A DNA stretch of 64,000 bases from NCBI RefSeq assembly GCF_004917065.1, contig NZ_SSYA01000001.1:1310161-1374160 (forward strand). The letters run 5' to 3'. The translations under genes were made by a program, and so were the position numbers. Positions 9,076 to 18,358 of the stretch are shown here, piece by piece. Under the pieces are notes generated by a model, which was given only the letters and a program-made list of their open reading frames with translations, was not told the DNA's origin and ran no database searches. This DNA comes from Geomonas ferrireducens (GTDB lineage Bacteria; Desulfobacterota; Desulfuromonadia; Geobacterales; Geobacteraceae). Numbering within the stretch: position 1 is the stretch's first letter; the number at the start of each line of letters is the position of its first letter.

Positions 9076-10119
9076 TTACTCCTCCACCCAGTTCAGGATG
9101 ACCTTGCCTGCGTTGCCGCTTCCCATCGCCTCGAAAGCAGACTCGAATTCCGTGTAGTGCATCCGGTGCGTGATCACCGGCGTGATGTCCAGCCCCGTCT
9201 TGATCATGGACTGCATAAGGTACCAAGTCTCGTACATCTCGCGGCCGTAGATCCCCTTGATGGTGAGCATGTTGAAGATCACCTGGTTCCAGTCGATGGC
9301 GAGGTCGCCCGAAGGGATGCCGAGCATGGCGATCTTGCCGCCGTGGCACATGTTGTCGAGCATCTCCTTGAAGGCGGACCCGTTGCCGGACATCTCGAGC
9401 CCGACGTCGAACCCCTCCTTCATCCCGAGCTCCTTGCGCACGTCAGCGAGGGTCCTCTCTTTGACGTTCAGCGCGACGGTCGCCCCCATCTTCTTCGCCA
9501 GGTCGAGCCGGTAGGGATTCATGTCCGTGGTGACGATGTGGCGCGCCCCGGCGTGGCGGGCGATGGCGGTGGCCATGATGCCGATGGGGCCGGCACCGGT
9601 GATGAGGACGTCCTCCCCAAGGACCGGGAACGCGAGTGTGGTGTGGGTTGCGTTGCCGAAGGGGTCGAAGATGCTCAAGACCTCCATCGGGATGCTCTGG
9701 TCGGCGTGCCAGACGTTGGTCACCGGGATGCAGATGTATTCGGCGAAGGCGCCGGTGCGGTTCACCCCGATCCCCTTGGTGTCCTTGCACAGGTGCCGTC
9801 GACCGGCGAGGCAGTTGCGGCACCTACCGCAGACCAAGTGCCCCTCGCCGGATACGATGTCCCCGATCTTCAGGTCGGCCACGTTGCTGCCGATCGCCTC
9901 AACCCGTCCGACGAATTCGTGCCCGATCACCATCGGCACCGGGATGGTCTTTTGCGCCCACGCGTTCCAGTCCCAGATATGCAGGTCGGTGCCGCAGATC
10001 GCCGTCTTGTGCACCTTGATCAGCACGTCGTTGATCCCCATCTCGGGGACCGGGACGTCGTCCAGCCACAACCCCGGCTTCGGGTATTTCTTCACGAGCG
10101 CGCGCATCGTCTTTTGCAT
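9076..10119 (-). CDS. tdh: L-threonine 3-dehydrogenase
   Basis: This zinc-dependent medium-chain dehydrogenase oxidises threonine to 2-amino-3-oxobutyrate with NAD+. It is 347 residues. It has the catalytic zinc region ([10 protein letters not shown] and GHEFVG), the four-Cys structural zinc lobe ([15 protein letters not shown]) and the Rossmann glycine motif (GAGPIGIMA). An AAAGGAG box precedes the ATG at 10119. Kbl follows immediately and uses the unstable product. Confidence 0.95.
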   Translation of the reverse strand: MQKTMRALVKKYPKPGLWLDDVPVPEMGINDVLIKVHKTAICGTDLHIWDWNAWAQKTIPVPMVIGHEFVGRVEAIGSNVADLKIGDIVSGEGHLVCGRCRNCLAGRRHLCKDTKGIGVNRTGAFAEYICIPVTNVWHADQSIPMEVLSIFDPFGNATHTTLAFPVLGEDVLITGAGPIGIMATAIARHAGARHIVTTDMNPYRLDLAKKMGATVALNVKERTLADVRKELGMKEGFDVGLEMSGNGSAFKEMLDNMCHGGKIAMLGIPSGDLAIDWNQVIFNMLTIKGIYGREMYETWYLMQSMIKTGLDITPVITHRMHYTEFESAFEAMGSGNAGKVILNWVEE

Positions 10120-10236
10120 GGTGGGACTCCTTTAATGTGGTGGCCGTTTTCGGCTCATTAATGTTACCAACATCGAAGGCCATGTAAATAGCGCGCGCTG
10201 CAAAAGAAGGACGGGGGATTACGACCTATCCTTCAA

Positions 10237-10410
10237 TTAATACCTGCGTCCGTAATACCCGCCGCGATCATAGCGGCCGTCGTAGTCGTAGTAGCCTCCG
10301 CCATGGTGCCGTCCGTGATAATAGCCGTCGTCCACCGGGACGAGGATGCAGCCGGCCAGGAGCGCCGGGAGGACGACCAGTGCCAACAATATCCTAGTAA
10401 GCTTTTTCAT
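10237..10410 (-). CDS. Small Tyr/Gly/His-rich lipoprotein (57 aa)
   Basis: This short protein has a lipoprotein signal (LLALVVLPALLAGC). The mature peptide of about 38 residues is almost entirely Gly, Tyr, Arg, His and Asp. A GAGGAG box lies 7 bases before the ATG at 10410, which is why I use this start rather than the longer open frame from 10506. No family assignment is possible. Similar low-complexity Tyr/Gly-rich lipoproteins occur in many Gram-negative genomes with no known role. Confidence 0.6.
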   Translation of the reverse strand: MKKLTRILLALVVLPALLAGCILVPVDDGYYHGRHHGGGYYDYDGRYDRGGYYGRRY

Positions 10411-10568
10411 CTCAGTTCTCCTCTTTACTGGACCCATTGCCAGTACATTCAGGTTAGGAGCAAATTGAGGATGAAATATGGAGCAAATGAGAAAAAAGAT
10501 GTGCACGTTATGGTTGGTGGGACTGATCTGCTATGATAGAAGGGTCACTAAGCACACAGGAGAACGCC

Positions 10569-10748
10569 ATGAGCGAAAACGAGACTTGCCCAAAACCGAA
10601 AGAGCACAAGGCGCACATGTGCCAGTTGAAACACGAGGGAAGGATCGAGGAGATGGACAAACACTCGGCGAAACCCAAGTTCGTCTGCAACAGGTGCCGC
10701 GCCAAGGCTGACGGGGAAGACTACCTCTGCAACCCGCGGCCGCTGTAA
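10569..10748 (+). CDS. Small Cys/His protein (59 aa), paralogue of 7457-7648
   Basis: This is a second copy of the family at 7457. The shared layout is a Cys near the N-terminus, KEHKAHMC, a Gly-Arg and Glu/Asp-rich middle, CNRC and CNPR. The spacing of the Cys and His residues is conserved between the two, which points to a metal site. An AGGAG box sits 6 bases before the ATG. It is followed by a hairpin that may terminate transcription, so it looks like a single-gene unit. The function is unknown. Confidence 0.7.
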   Translation: MSENETCPKPKEHKAHMCQLKHEGRIEEMDKHSAKPKFVCNRCRAKADGEDYLCNPRPL

Positions 10749-10762
10749 TCCTCACGTCCCAG

Positions 10763-10800
10763 CCGCGGCGTCGCCTGCTGCGCGACGGCCGCGGTCTTTC
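10763..10800 (+). terminator. Probable terminator after small Cys/His gene
   Basis: A GC-rich stem (CCGCGGCGTCGC paired with GCGACGGCCGCGG, one base bulged) is followed by TCTTTC. It is placed directly after the stop codon of the 59-residue protein. Confidence 0.5.
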
Positions 10801-10949
10801 CTCACCGCTTCCTCCCGTTTTTCGTGAGCGCTCCCACACCATTAATGCTTCAAGCCGGCGCCGTAAGCTGCCGATAAATGTGCATACTCTTCTCGGAACA
10901 GTTCCTTTCGGATACCCGGGTGAGGTACCACAAACACCCAGAGGTCGCG

Positions 10950-13900
10950 ATGCGTAGCAAACGTGCACATCTTTTCAGTGTCCGGTGGTGGTTGGGCTTG
11001 TGCCTTTTGGCGCTGCTGCTCACCGCGTCGCCGTTGCACGCCGAGTCCACGGTGCCCCACCTGCTGGTCATCAACTCCTACAACTACGGGTACGACTGGT
11101 CCGACGACGAGATGCGAGGTCTGCAGGCGGCGCTGCTCAAGAAGCTGCCCCGCATGGAGATGCTGGTCGAGCACCTCGATACAAAGAAGTTCCCTGACAA
11201 GCGGCACTTCCCCGAGCTTGCGAACCTTTTCTCCATAAAGCATCGCGGCATCCGGTTCGACGTGGTGGTGGCTCTCGACAACGCCGCCCTCGAATTCGCC
11301 CTGCGCTACCGGGAGCGCCTCTTCCCCGACGTCCCCATGGTGTTCTGCGGCATCAACGACTACGAGCCGGAGATGGTCGCCGGGCAGTCGAAAGTCACCG
11401 GAGTGGCGGAGTACCACGACATGGTCGGGACGGTTGCCATGGCGCTGCGCCTGCATCCCGGGACAAAAGAGGTGGTCGTAGTAAGCGACTACTCCGACAC
11501 CGGCCGCGCCATGCGCCATGAACTGGTCACCTCGTCCGCCAAGTTTCCCAAGGTCGCCTTCCGGTTCCTGGGCGACCTGCCCTTGGAACAGGCGGTCCAG
11601 CAGTTGAAGGGGCTTTCCCCTGACGCGCTCGTTTTGATGCTCTCCTACACGATGGACCAGAGTACCGGCCGCTCTTTCACCCAGGCCGAGGCCGCGCGCA
11701 TAGTAACCTCGGTGAGCCCGGTGCCGGTCTACGCCGTGCATGCAGCGCAACTGGGGTACGGCGTGGTCGGCGGCATGATGATGGAGGGGAGGAGCCAGGG
11801 GGAGAAGGCGGCCGAGCTTGCGGTGAGGATCCTTTCGGGCGAAAGCGCTTCGGCGATCCCGGTCATCACCGGCACCCTTTCGCGCCCGATGTTCGACGAC
11901 ACCTTGCTGCGCCGCTGGGACATCGACCGACGCAAGCTCCCGCCCGGGTCGCTTGTCATTAACGAGCCGGTTTCCTTCTACGCGGTGAACAAGACCGCCT
12001 TCTGGACCGGCGCGCTTTTCGCTCTCTTCGTGGTCTCCGCACTCGCGGCGCTATATTTCAACAATGAGCGGAGAAGAGGGCTCGAGCGCGAGCTGCAGTT
12101 TACCGAGGAGCGGTTCCGGCTCCTTTTCAACAGCGCCGGCGACGCCATCTACATCCACGACTTCGATTTTTGCATCCTCGAGGTGAACCAGTCGGCCTGT
12201 GACCGGATGGGTTACAGCCACGACGAGTTCATGGAACTTACCCTGAACGAGATCAACGCGCCGCATCAGGCCGAGAAGCTCCCGGAGCGCCTGGCCGCGC
12301 TAAAGCGAGAAGGACGTGCCCTGTACGAGTCCGAGCACCGGACCAAGGACGGCGCAGCGATTCCCATAGAGGTGAGCAGCCGGCTCATCGATTACCTGGG
12401 GCGCCCGGCGATCCTCAGCGTCGTGCGCGACATCTCGAAGCGAAAACTCGTGGAGCGGCGCGAGAACACAAGGCTCAAGATCCTGGAGCAGATGGCTACC
12501 GGGGCGAGCCTAGAAGAACTTCTGGTCTGCATCGTCGGCTTCGTGGAACAGGAGAGTCCGGGCGCCCTCTGCTCCGTGCTTCTCGCCAACGAAGAAGGGA
12601 CGCAGCTCATGCACGGCGCGGCGCCTAGCCTCCCGGCCGAGTACAACCGGGCGGTGAACGGGCTAAGGATCAGGGAGGGGATGGGTTCGTGCGGGACTGC
12701 GGCATTTCTGAAGCGGCGGGTCATCGTCGAGGACCTGGAGACCCATCCCTACTGGAAAGGGTTCCAGCCGGCGTTTGACGCGGGGCTCAAGGCCTGCTGG
12801 TCGGAGCCGGTGCTGTCGGTGGACGGGGAACTCCTCGGCACCTTCGCGGTCTACTACCGGAGCTGCCGCAGCCCAGGCGATGCTGAGCTTGCGCTCATCG
12901 AGTCGGCGGCGCATATGGCGAGCATCGCCATCGGCCGGGTGCGCAGCGATGAGAGCCGCTTCCGGCTGGAAGAACAGATGAGGCAGATGCAGAAAATCGA
13001 GGCGATCGGGCAGTTGGCGGGGGGACTCGCCCACGATTTCAACAACCTGCTCACCCCGATCTTCGTCTACGCCGACATCGCCAGGAAGAGCATGGCGGCC
13101 GACGATCCCAACTGCAAGAAGCTGGAAGGTATCCTCTCCTCGGCGCACAAGGCGGCCGACCTGACGAAAAAGCTTCTGTCCTTCGGCCGCAAGCAGCGGC
13201 TCAACATGGAGGTGATCGAACTAAACGAGGTGATCCGGGCGCTCCTCGATCTGATGCAGCGCACCATCAGGGCGAACATCGAGATCAGAACCAACCTGAC
13301 CGACTTCGGCGCCTGGATCTTCGCGGACCGGGGGCAGGTGGAGCAGGTCCTGATCAACTTCGCCGTGAACGCGCAGGACGCCATAAAAGGGAACGGGACC
13401 ATCGTGATCGAGACCGGGAACGTGCTCCTGGACGACGAGTTCGTGAGGGTGAACCCCGGCACCAAACCGGGCCCCCATGTTCTCCTTTCCTTCACCGACA
13501 ACGGCTGCGGTATGAAGGAGGAAGTGCTGCAACACATCTTCGAACCTTTCTACACCACGAAGCCGGTGGGGGAGGGGACGGGGCTCGGGCTCGCCACGGT
13601 CTACGGCATCATCAAGCAGCACAACGGTTGCATCAAGGTGAAGAGCAGGGCCGGTCACGGCTCCTCGTTCCTGGTCTACTTTCCCGCTTGCGCCGCCGAG
13701 GCGGGCGCGGAGGCGCCGGCCGTGGAGATCGCCCGGAAGCTTGAAAGTAAGGACAACCGTGCCACCATCCTCGTCGTCGACGACAACGAGGCGATCCGCG
13801 AGATGGCCCTGGAACTCCTGCAAGCGTCGGGGTACCGGGTGCTGCTGGCGGAGACGCCGGCCAGGGCGCAGCAGATCGCCGGGCAGCCGGGAATGGCCAT

Positions 13901-14135
13901 TGACCTGCTCGTCACCGACGTGGTCATGCCAGAGATGAGCGGCCCCGAGCTTTACGAGCGTCTGGCGGCGGGCATCCCGGATCTGCCGGTACTGTACATC
14001 TCCGGCTACACCTTCGACGTCGAGGTGCACAACCCGCAGCAGCATGACCGCGTCAGTTTCATCCCGAAGCCTTTCACATCGGAGCAGTTCCTTGCCGGCA
14101 TCGAGAATGCCGTCACGGATGCCGCCCGCCGCTAA
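10950..14135 (+). CDS. Hybrid sensor histidine kinase with periplasmic binding-protein-like sensor, PAS and GAF domains
   Basis: This is a membrane kinase of about 1061 residues. Order of parts: a signal sequence; a periplasmic region of ~300 residues resembling ABC-type substrate-binding sensor domains (HLLVINSYNYGYDWSDDE onwards); a membrane helix near residue 360; a PAS domain (EERFRLLFNSAGDAIYIHD); a GAF domain; a dimerisation helix with the phospho-acceptor His in GLAHDFNNLL; an ATPase domain (DNGCGMKEEV, GEGTGLGLATVYG); and a receiver domain with the phospho-Asp in VTDVVMPEMSG. I chose the ATG at 10950 because it starts the signal sequence and has an AGAGGT box; the open frame begins at 10878. 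No cognate DNA-binding regulator is adjacent, so the output is unknown. Confidence 0.88.
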   Translation: MRSKRAHLFSVRWWLGLCLLALLLTASPLHAESTVPHLLVINSYNYGYDWSDDEMRGLQAALLKKLPRMEMLVEHLDTKKFPDKRHFPELANLFSIKHRGIRFDVVVALDNAALEFALRYRERLFPDVPMVFCGINDYEPEMVAGQSKVTGVAEYHDMVGTVAMALRLHPGTKEVVVVSDYSDTGRAMRHELVTSSAKFPKVAFRFLGDLPLEQAVQQLKGLSPDALVLMLSYTMDQSTGRSFTQAEAARIVTSVSPVPVYAVHAAQLGYGVVGGMMMEGRSQGEKAAELAVRILSGESASAIPVITGTLSRPMFDDTLLRRWDIDRRKLPPGSLVINEPVSFYAVNKTAFWTGALFALFVVSALAALYFNNERRRGLERELQFTEERFRLLFNSAGDAIYIHDFDFCILEVNQSACDRMGYSHDEFMELTLNEINAPHQAEKLPERLAALKREGRALYESEHRTKDGAAIPIEVSSRLIDYLGRPAILSVVRDISKRKLVERRENTRLKILEQMATGASLEELLVCIVGFVEQESPGALCSVLLANEEGTQLMHGAAPSLPAEYNRAVNGLRIREGMGSCGTAAFLKRRVIVEDLETHPYWKGFQPAFDAGLKACWSEPVLSVDGELLGTFAVYYRSCRSPGDAELALIESAAHMASIAIGRVRSDESRFRLEEQMRQMQKIEAIGQLAGGLAHDFNNLLTPIFVYADIARKSMAADDPNCKKLEGILSSAHKAADLTKKLLSFGRKQRLNMEVIELNEVIRALLDLMQRTIRANIEIRTNLTDFGAWIFADRGQVEQVLINFAVNAQDAIKGNGTIVIETGNVLLDDEFVRVNPGTKPGPHVLLSFTDNGCGMKEEVLQHIFEPFYTTKPVGEGTGLGLATVYGIIKQHNGCIKVKSRAGHGSSFLVYFPACAAEAGAEAPAVEIARKLESKDNRATILVVDDNEAIREMALELLQASGYRVLLAETPARAQQIAGQPGMAIDLLVTDVVMPEMSGPELYERLAAGIPDLPVLYISGYTFDVEVHNPQQHDRVSFIPKPFTSEQFLAGIENAVTDAARR

Positions 14136-14186
14136 GGAATACAACTTCAAGTGCGGCTGTCACTCCAAGCCGCGAAGCCGTAACAG

Positions 14187-14220
14187 AAAAGGCGTCACCG
14201 CGGACCGGCGACGCCTTCTT
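14187..14220 (+). terminator. Terminator after hybrid kinase gene
   Basis: A perfect 8-bp stem (AAGGCGTC with GACGCCTT) closes a loop of about 13 bases and is followed by CTTGT. It separates the kinase gene from the hicAB promoter. Confidence 0.55.
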
Positions 14221-14238
14221 GTATTTGGAAAGGTGCCG

Positions 14239-14266
14239 TTGACATACACCTTATAAGTTGTATATC
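14239..14266 (+). promoter_or_regulatory. hicAB promoter with palindromic operator between -35 and -10
   Basis: A consensus TTGACA at 14239-14244, a 16-base spacer and TATATC at 14261-14266 form a sigma-70-type promoter. Almost all of the spacer is a near-perfect 20-bp inverted repeat at 14244-14263 (ATACAC, CTTATAAG, TTGTAT; 18 of 20 positions symmetric). HicB antitoxins with HTH domains repress their own operon, so this is the likely operator. Only six bases separate the -10 box from the hicA ATG, so the mRNA may be leaderless or nearly so. Confidence 0.65.
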
Positions 14267-14272
14267 ATCCGG

Positions 14273-14458
14273 ATGACCGGAAAACAGCTTAAAAAGCTGC
14301 TGCTTGAATCGGGATGGCAACTGGACCGCATTTCAGGCAGCCACCACATAATGATAAAGGAAGACCGACGCTCGATCCCCGTTCCGGTCCACGGGAACGC
14401 GGATTTGCCGAAGGGACTGGTGCACGCGATTCTAAGACAGGCGGGTATAAAGGGGTAG
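14273..14458 (+). CDS. hicA: HicA-family mRNA interferase toxin
   Basis: HicA is a small dsRNA-binding-fold RNase that cleaves mRNA on ribosomes when free of its antitoxin. The 61-residue protein has the typical opening (TGKQLKKLLLESGW) and the active-site region GSHHIM, with the conserved catalytic His, followed by a basic strand and a Pro-Val-rich strand. I use the ATG at 14273; a TTG at 14258 is in frame but would lie within the promoter. No ribosome binding box is visible. HicB begins 3 bases after the stop codon. Confidence 0.88.
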   Translation: MTGKQLKKLLLESGWQLDRISGSHHIMIKEDRRSIPVPVHGNADLPKGLVHAILRQAGIKG

Positions 14459-14461
14459 ACG

Positions 14462-14878
14462 ATGCTTTCATACGCGGCGCGCATAAAGAAGGATACCGAC
14501 GGCTATCTGGTGACGTTCCCAGACTTCGAGAACGTGATGACCTACGGCCTGACGACAGAAGAAGCATTACTGAACGCCGAAGAGGCGCTGAACGGTTGTC
14601 TTGAATCCGACTTCGAACGCAATTTCAAGATCCCTGAGCCGTCACGTATCGTCGGCAAGAACGTGTACCAAGTCCCTGTGGCGCCGCACATCGCCGTTGC
14701 CATCATGCTTAGGACGTTGCGCGCCGACCGCTCCCAGATGGAGATCGCCAGGCAGTTGAACATCGCCTACCAGGTGTACCAGCGTCTGGAAAATCCCCGC
14801 AAGGCGAACCCCACCGTAAAGACGCTGGAGAAAATTGCGAAGGTCTTTGGCCGGCGCGTGGAGCTCGGTTTCGTCTGA
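14462..14878 (+). CDS. hicB: HicB-family antitoxin with C-terminal HTH
   Basis: This antitoxin should bind and block HicA and repress the operon. The N-terminal half is the RNase-H-like HicB fold (YAARIKKDTDGYLVTFPDF, then TTEEALLNAEEAL). The C-terminal half is a helix-turn-helix of the XRE type (SQMEIARQLNIAYQVYQRLE, then NPTVKTLEKIAKVFG). The DNA-binding half matches the palindrome in the promoter. At 138 residues the length is typical. Confidence 0.9.
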   Translation: MLSYAARIKKDTDGYLVTFPDFENVMTYGLTTEEALLNAEEALNGCLESDFERNFKIPEPSRIVGKNVYQVPVAPHIAVAIMLRTLRADRSQMEIARQLNIAYQVYQRLENPRKANPTVKTLEKIAKVFGRRVELGFV

Positions 14879-15098
14879 TCACGCCTTAAACGGTTTACTC
14901 TACCTCTTTTTCAGAAGCTGGTCGTGACTGACTCCACCAACGTCCGGCATCCCGCCCCGATCTTGCCCGACCTGTCGGCCACTCTTTGTGCCTCTTCACC
15001 TGACTGTGTCATGCCTGACTGGAAAGTTCTGGTACTATTCTAACGGTAACTTTCCTCTTGAAGTAAATACGGCATGACTACCAAGTGCGAGGGATGAG
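14879..15098. other. Intergenic segment before ovothiol operon
   Basis: No coding frame was recognised. The operon promoter presumably lies here (for example around GGTACTATTCTAACGG near 15030-15046), but no convincing -35/-10 pair stands out. Confidence 0.4.
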
Positions 15099-17204
15099 AT
15101 GGATCTGAAGAAAACACATTCAGTTGTACTGAACGAAGGGGACCCCGAGCAAAAGCGGGCGGAGATCCTTGAGTATTTCCACGCGACCTTTTCCATTGAC
15201 GAACTCCTCTATGACACGCTGAAGGACGACGGCGCCTTCTATCTGAGGGCGGACCGGCTGCGTCACCCGCTCATCTTCTACTTCGGCCACACCGCGACCT
15301 TCTTCATCAACAAGCTCGTCATCGCGCGCGTCACCGAAAAGCGCATCAACCCGCGCTTCGAGGCGCTCTTCGCCGTCGGCGTGGACGAGATGTCCTGGGA
15401 CGACCTGAACGAGGCACATTACGACTGGCCGACCCGCGACGAGGTGAAGGCGTACCGCGACCAGGTGCGCGAGCTCGTGGCGGGGCTCATCGCCACCATG
15501 CCGCTCACCCTCCCCGTCACCTGGGAAAGCCCCTTCTGGGCGATCATGATGGGGATCGAGCACGAACGCATCCACCTGGAGACCTCTTCGGTGCTGATCC
15601 GTCAGCTCCCAATCGATCGGGTGCGCCGGCTCGACTTCTGGGATGTCTGCCGCGACGCCGGTGAGGCGCCGGTGAACGAGCTCCTCCCCGTGGCGGGTGG
15701 AAAGGTGGTGCTGGGGAAAGAGGAGGGGCACCCGCTCTACGGCTGGGACAACGAGTACGGCCGTCACGAGGCGGAGGTCGGCGGCTTCGCCGCCTCCAAG
15801 TACCTGGTCTCCAACCGGGAGTTCCTCGCCTTCGTCGAGGCGGGAGGTTACGGCGAGGAGCGCTGGTGGACCGAGGAGGGATGGCGCTGGCGCACCTTCC
15901 GTAACGCTGAGCATCCGCTTTTCTGGGTGAAGCGCGGGGAGGGATGGGGGCTGCGCACCATGGCCGAGGAGATCGACCTCCCCTGGAACTGGCCCGTCGA
16001 GGTGAACTACCTGGAGGCGAAGGCCTTTTGCAACTGGCTCGCGGCAAAGACCGGCAAGGCGATTCGCCTGCCGAGCGAGGACGAGTGGTACCGCATGTAC
16101 GACCTGGCGGGGATCGAAGACCCGCAGGGGTGGGGCGAGGCGCCGGGTAACATCAACCTCGCGTACTGGGCCTCTTCCTGCCCGGTGGACCGCTTCCGCT
16201 TCGACGCGTTCTACGATATCATCGGCAACGTCTGGCAGTGGACCGAGACCCCCATCTATGCCTTCCACGGCTTCAGGATCCATCCCTGGTACGACGATTT
16301 CTCGACGCCGACCTTCGACACGCGTCACAACCTGATCAAGGGGGGCTCCTGGATCTCCACCGGCAACGAGGCGACCCGCGAGTCGCGCTACGCCTTCCGG
16401 CGCCACTTCTTCCAGCACGCCGGCTTCCGTTACGTGGAGAGCGCGCACGCAATCGAGCTGCACGACGACCCCTACGAGACCGACGCGCTGGCGGCGCAGT
16501 ATTGCGACGCCCACTACGGGGCGGAGCACTTCGGCGTGCCCAACTTCCCCAAAGCGTGCGCCGAGATCTGCCTCGAGGTCGCCTCGGGACGCGCGACGGG
16601 GCACGCCCTTGATCTAGGCTGCGCCGTTGGGCGCGCGAGTTTCGAGCTCGCGCAGGGCTTCGGCGAGGTTACCGGGATCGACTTCTCCAGCCGTTTCTTC
16701 AGGCTGGCGGCCCGGATGCAGGAGGAGGGGTACCTACGCTACGCGCTTCCCGAGGAGGGTGACATCGTCTCCTACCACGAGCTTGGCTTGGAGGAACTGG
16801 GTCTTGCCGGGATGCGTGACCGGGTGAGCTTCTTCCAGGGAGACGCCTGCAACCTACCTGACAAGTTCACCGGCTACGACCTCGTCTTGGCGGCGAACGT
16901 CTTGGACCGTCTCTACTCGCCGCGCCGCTTCCTCACCGGGATCCGCGGACGGCTGAACCCGGGCGGTCTACTGGTCCTCGCCTCCCCCTACACCTGGCTC
17001 GAGGAGTACACGAAGAAGGAGGAGTGGCTGGGGGGCTACCGCGAGGCCGGCGAGCCGGTCTGGACCCTGGACGGGCTGAAGGCCGAGCTCGAGCCGCATT
17101 TCCGGATGCTGGGCGAGCCGCGCGACGTCCCCTTCGTGATACGGGAGACGCGCAGGAAGTTCCAGCACAGCATCGCACAACTAACCGTATGGGAGCTTAA
17201 ATGA
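15099..17204 (+). CDS. ovoA: 5-histidylcysteine sulfoxide synthase / mercaptohistidine methyltransferase (ovothiol synthase)
   Basis: OvoA is a non-heme iron enzyme that joins cysteine to the C5 position of histidine with oxygen. It then methylates the mercaptohistidine product to ovothiol A. The 701-residue protein has three parts. The N-terminal DinB-like domain carries the iron-binding HERIHLE motif (HxxxHxE, about residue 153) and an earlier His in FYFGHTATF. The formylglycine-enzyme-like domain spans roughly 190-470. The C-terminal methyltransferase has ALDLGCAVGRASFELA near 505. Having all three parts separates OvoA from the ergothioneine enzyme EgtB. The stop overlaps the ovoB start. 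Oxygen is a substrate, so the pathway implies exposure to air. Confidence 0.92.
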   Translation: MDLKKTHSVVLNEGDPEQKRAEILEYFHATFSIDELLYDTLKDDGAFYLRADRLRHPLIFYFGHTATFFINKLVIARVTEKRINPRFEALFAVGVDEMSWDDLNEAHYDWPTRDEVKAYRDQVRELVAGLIATMPLTLPVTWESPFWAIMMGIEHERIHLETSSVLIRQLPIDRVRRLDFWDVCRDAGEAPVNELLPVAGGKVVLGKEEGHPLYGWDNEYGRHEAEVGGFAASKYLVSNREFLAFVEAGGYGEERWWTEEGWRWRTFRNAEHPLFWVKRGEGWGLRTMAEEIDLPWNWPVEVNYLEAKAFCNWLAAKTGKAIRLPSEDEWYRMYDLAGIEDPQGWGEAPGNINLAYWASSCPVDRFRFDAFYDIIGNVWQWTETPIYAFHGFRIHPWYDDFSTPTFDTRHNLIKGGSWISTGNEATRESRYAFRRHFFQHAGFRYVESAHAIELHDDPYETDALAAQYCDAHYGAEHFGVPNFPKACAEICLEVASGRATGHALDLGCAVGRASFELAQGFGEVTGIDFSSRFFRLAARMQEEGYLRYALPEEGDIVSYHELGLEELGLAGMRDRVSFFQGDACNLPDKFTGYDLVLAANVLDRLYSPRRFLTGIRGRLNPGGLLVLASPYTWLEEYTKKEEWLGGYREAGEPVWTLDGLKAELEPHFRMLGEPRDVPFVIRETRRKFQHSIAQLTVWELK

Positions 17205-18355
17205 CGGGCAACTTCGATTTCGACGAGATCATCGACCGGCGCGGCACTGCGAGCGAAAAGTGGGACAAGTACGAGGGGCGGGACATCATCCCGCTCTGGG
17301 TGGCGGACATGGATTTCCGCTCGCCCCCGCCGGTCATCGAGGCGCTGCACGAGCGGGTGAGCCACGGCGTCTTCGGCTACACCGCCCCCCCGGGGGGGCT
17401 CGCGGCCGCGGTGATCGCGTCGCTCGAGGCGGAGTACAACTGGCAGGTCAAAAAGGAGTGGATCACCTGGCTGCCGGGTCTCGTCACCGGCCTTAACGTC
17501 TCCTGCCGCGCCGTGGGTGAGCCGGGCGACGACGTCATCACCTTCACCCCGGTTTATCCCCCCTTCATGTCGGCCCCGCCCCTCTCGGGAAGAAACGTGA
17601 TCAAGGTGCCGCTTGCCTGCGAGGAAGGGCACTGGGGCCTAGACCTTGCCGCCCTGGAGGCGGCGGTGACCCCGAGGACGCGCCAGCTCCTTCTGTGCAG
17701 CCCGCACAACCCTGTGGGACGGGTCTGGAGCCGCGAGGAATTGACCGCGCTTGACGCCTTCGCCGCGCGCCACGAACTTGTGATCTGCAGCGATGATATC
17801 CACGCCGGGCTGGTCCTTGAGCCCGGTGTCGCCCACATCCCGATCGCCACCCTTTCCCCGGAGACGAGCCGGCGCACCATCACGCTCATGGCGCCGAGCA
17901 AGACCTACAACGTCCCGGGCCTTGGCTGCTCCTTCGCCGTCATCGAGGACGACACCCTCCGTCGTGCCTTCAGGAAGGCGATGGGGCGCATCGTCCCCCA
18001 CGTGAACCTCCTGGGTTACACCGCGGCCGAGGCGGCCTACCGGTACGGCGAGCCGTGGCGCCGGGAACTGGTCGAGTACCTGCGCGAAAACCGCGACCTC
18101 GTGGAGCGGGAGATGACCGCACTGGGACTCCCCGTGGCCCGGGTGGAGGCGACCTACCTTTCCTGGATCGACGTGCGGACCACCGGGATCGAGGATCCGG
18201 TGGCGTTCTTCGAGAACGCAGGTGTTGGGCTCTCCGGGGGGAGCGACTTCGGACTTCCCGGATACGTGAGGCTCAATTTCGGCTGCCGCCGCGAGCTCCT
18301 GCGGGAGGCGCTCAGGCGCATGAGGGCGGCCCTGGAGGGGGTGCCCGGGAGGTGA
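17201..18355 (+). CDS. ovoB: PLP-dependent sulfoxide lyase of ovothiol synthesis (OvoB), MalY/PatB-type aminotransferase fold
   Basis: In ovothiol synthesis a PLP beta-lyase cleaves 5-histidylcysteine sulfoxide to 5-thiohistidine, which OvoA then methylates. This 384-residue protein is a fold-type I enzyme of the MalY/PatB cystathionine lyase group. It opens with FDEIIDRRGTASEKWDKY and IPLWVADMDF, has CSPHNPVGRVW in the middle, and carries the PLP lysine in APSKTYNVPGL near residue 231. The family alone would only say C-S lyase. The overlap with ovoA (ATGA) is what makes the OvoB role likely. Confidence 0.87.
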   Translation: MTGNFDFDEIIDRRGTASEKWDKYEGRDIIPLWVADMDFRSPPPVIEALHERVSHGVFGYTAPPGGLAAAVIASLEAEYNWQVKKEWITWLPGLVTGLNVSCRAVGEPGDDVITFTPVYPPFMSAPPLSGRNVIKVPLACEEGHWGLDLAALEAAVTPRTRQLLLCSPHNPVGRVWSREELTALDAFAARHELVICSDDIHAGLVLEPGVAHIPIATLSPETSRRTITLMAPSKTYNVPGLGCSFAVIEDDTLRRAFRKAMGRIVPHVNLLGYTAAEAAYRYGEPWRRELVEYLRENRDLVEREMTALGLPVARVEATYLSWIDVRTTGIEDPVAFFENAGVGLSGGSDFGLPGYVRLNFGCRRELLREALRRMRAALEGVPGR

Positions 18356-18358
18356 CGT

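Noticed and set aside
7831..10161. A 776-codon open frame on the plus strand
   Set aside because: It is exactly antisense to tdh and kbl, which have clear active-site motifs and ribosome sites. GC-rich third positions create long mirror frames.
12663..14150. Several minus-strand frames inside the hybrid kinase
   Set aside because: They mirror the kinase, GAF and receiver domains and have no recognisable protein content.
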